In this document: in pieces, positions 4,238 through 5,329 of the stretch
How the letters are laid out: every line of letters starts with the position of its first letter
Position numbering within the stretch: position 1 is the first letter of the stretch
Assembly: GCA_964527205.1 (NCBI GenBank)
Contig: CAZGQG010000064.1
Location: 1 to 5,329, forward strand
Reading direction: 5' to 3'
From: JARICQ01 sp964527205
GTDB taxonomy: Bacteria; Bacillota; Clostridia; Tissierellales; Tissierellaceae
Length of the DNA stretch: 5,329 bases
The notes under the pieces: generated by a model
The model's database searches: none
Seen by the model: only the letters and a program-made list of their open reading frames with translations
Told to the model about the DNA's origin: nothing
Made by a program: the position numbers and the translations under genes

Positions 4238-4903
4238 ATGGGTCAAAAAATTAACCCACACGGTTTAAGAGTCGGAATTATAAAGGATTGGGATTCAAAG
4301 TGGTATGCGGATAAAAATACATTTAGTGAATACCTAGTTGAAGATCATAAGATACGTGAGTATGTTAAGAAAAAACTATATATATCAGGAATTTCAAAGA
4401 TCGAAATTGAAAGAGCAGCAAATAGGATCAAACTTTCAATACACACAGCTAAGCCGGGAATGGTAATAGGTAAGGGTGGATCTGGAGTTGAAGAGTTAAG
4501 AAAAGAATTAGAAAAAATGACAGAAAAATCCGTAGTTATTAATGTAGAAGAAGTTAAGCTTGTTGAAATGGATGCTCAATTAGTTGCTGAGAACATAGCT
4601 TCCCAACTAGAGCGTAGAGTTTCTTTTAGAAGAGCTTTAAAACAATCTATACAAAGAACTATGAGATATGGAGCAAAAGGAATCAAGACACAGGTTTCTG
4701 GTCGAGTTGGTGGAGCAGAGATGGCTAGAACTGAAGGTTATAGTGAAGGTTCAATACCTCTACAGACATTGAGAGCAGACATAGATTATGGATTTGCAGA
4801 AGCAGATACTACTTATGGAAAACTTGGTGTCAAGGTATGGATATATAAAGGTGAAGTTCTACCTGTAAGCAAAGAAGATAAAAAAGAAGCAGTAAATAAA
4901 TAG
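4238..4903 (+). CDS. rpsC: 30S ribosomal protein S3
   Basis: S3 forms the mRNA entry channel of the 30S with S4 and S5, and helps unwind structured messages. The 221 residues fit the Gram-positive length. The N-terminus MGQKINPHGLRVGIIKDWDS is typical. The KH domain follows, with its GMVIGKGG loop at 74-81. The C-terminal domain has LERRVSFRRALKQSIQ (124-139), including the basic residues equivalent to the helicase-linked Arg131, Arg132 and Lys135 of E. coli, then the signature GAKGIKTQVSGRVGGAEMAR (145-164), LQTLRADIDYGFAEADTTYG (175-194) and VKVWIYKGE. The acidic/basic tail after residue 210 is variable in the family. The ATG is seven bases after AAAGGAGGG (4222-4230); only 19 bases separate it from rplV. 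Confidence 0.98.
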   Translation: MGQKINPHGLRVGIIKDWDSKWYADKNTFSEYLVEDHKIREYVKKKLYISGISKIEIERAANRIKLSIHTAKPGMVIGKGGSGVEELRKELEKMTEKSVVINVEEVKLVEMDAQLVAENIASQLERRVSFRRALKQSIQRTMRYGAKGIKTQVSGRVGGAEMARTEGYSEGSIPLQTLRADIDYGFAEADTTYGKLGVKVWIYKGEVLPVSKEDKKEAVNK

Positions 4904-4935
4904 AACGAAATTCCCTAAGGAAGGAGGACAATATT

Positions 4936-5329
4936 ATGTTAATGCCTAAGAGAGTTAAGTATCGTAGAGTTCATAGAGGAAGAATGAAGGGTATGGCAGG
5001 ACGTGGAAACACTATCACATATGGTGAATATGGTCTTCAAGCGCTTGAACCAACTTGGATTACTTCTAATCAAATAGAAGCGGCAAGACGTGCTATGACT
5101 AGATATGTAAAAAGAGGCGGTAATGTTTGGATAAAAGTATTCCCTGATAAGCCTGTTACAGAAAAACCAGCTGAAACTCGTATGGGATCTGGAAAAGGTG
5201 CACCTGAGTATTGGGTTGCAGTTGTTAAGCCAGGTAGAATAATGTTTGAAATGGGTGGAGTATCAGAAGAAGATGCTAGAGAAGCAATGAGATTAGCAGC
5301 TCATAAGCTACCTATAAAAACTAAATTTG
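4936..5329 (+). CDS. rplP: 50S ribosomal protein L16, N-terminal 131 residues (3' truncated by window end)
   Basis: L16 binds 23S rRNA and 5S-proximal elements near the A-site tRNA elbow and is needed for late 50S maturation. The open frame begins MLMPKRVKYRRVHRGRMKG and runs without a stop to the last base; about 131 of roughly 144 residues are present. Family landmarks are YGEYGLQALEPTWITSNQIE (29-48), ARRAMTRYVKRGGNVWIKVF (50-69), the signature TRMGSGKGAPEYWVAVVKPG (81-100) and AMRLAAHKLPIKTKF at the cut end. Arg82 corresponds to the arginine hydroxylated in E. coli L16. Start ATG 4936 is eight bases after AAGGAGG (4921-4927). By the usual order rpmC and rpsQ should follow outside the window. 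Confidence 0.97.
   Translation, partial: MLMPKRVKYRRVHRGRMKGMAGRGNTITYGEYGLQALEPTWITSNQIEAARRAMTRYVKRGGNVWIKVFPDKPVTEKPAETRMGSGKGAPEYWVAVVKPGRIMFEMGGVSEEDAREAMRLAAHKLPIKTKF

Noticed and set aside
4911..4927. TTCC-CTAA-GGAA mini-hairpin next to the rplP ribosome binding site
   Set aside because: Four pairs only, with the AAGGAGG core largely outside the stem; too weak to support regulation.

Overview
This window is the junction between the str operon and the start of the S10 ribosomal-protein operon of a low-GC Gram-positive bacterium. The sequence is strongly AT-rich, codons end mostly in A or T, and nearly every gene has a near-perfect AAGGAGG ribosome binding site 5 to 9 bases before its start. 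The proteins resemble those of Firmicutes. For example, S10 has ILRAVHKYKD, EF-Tu has FSIREGG, and L2 begins with M-x-I-x-K-x-KPTS. I would place it in the class Clostridia or Tissierellia; the sequence alone does not let me name a genus.

Layout, all genes on the + strand. Bases 1-410 are the 3' third of tuf (EF-Tu). Bases 411-737 have no annotated protein gene. They hold a strong hairpin with a weak T tract that probably ends the str/tuf transcript, a second inverted repeat, a good sigma-A promoter (TTGAGT, 17 bases, TAAAAT) behind an A-tract, and a leader of about 205 bases before rpsJ. Then follow rpsJ (S10), rplC (L3), rplD (L4), rplW (L23), rplB (L2), rpsS (S19), rplV (L22), rpsC (S3) and the first 131 codons of rplP (L16), cut by the window end. 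This is the canonical S10 order. Intergenic gaps are 19 to 33 bases, except for 58 bases between rpsJ and rplC and a 1-base overlap (TAATG) between rplD and rplW.

The genes supply proteins for both ribosomal subunits. S10, S19 and S3 build the head of the 30S. L3, L2 and L16 surround the peptidyl transferase centre, and L4, L22 and L23 line the exit tunnel and its mouth. They are almost certainly co-transcribed from the promoter near base 498, possibly with read-through from tuf.

Most of the window is ordinary, highly conserved housekeeping sequence. The part worth a second look is the rpsJ leader. By eye it contains several helices, some mutually exclusive, including one pair that could switch the structure next to the rpsJ ribosome binding site. 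That is what a feedback element (for example one read by L4, as in E. coli) would look like, but no such function is proved here. Other points of note are an ATG-TGA start-stop overlapping the GTG start of rplC, and unusual losses of conserved arginines in the tunnel hairpin of L22. I see no mobile element, CRISPR array, tRNA or foreign gene.
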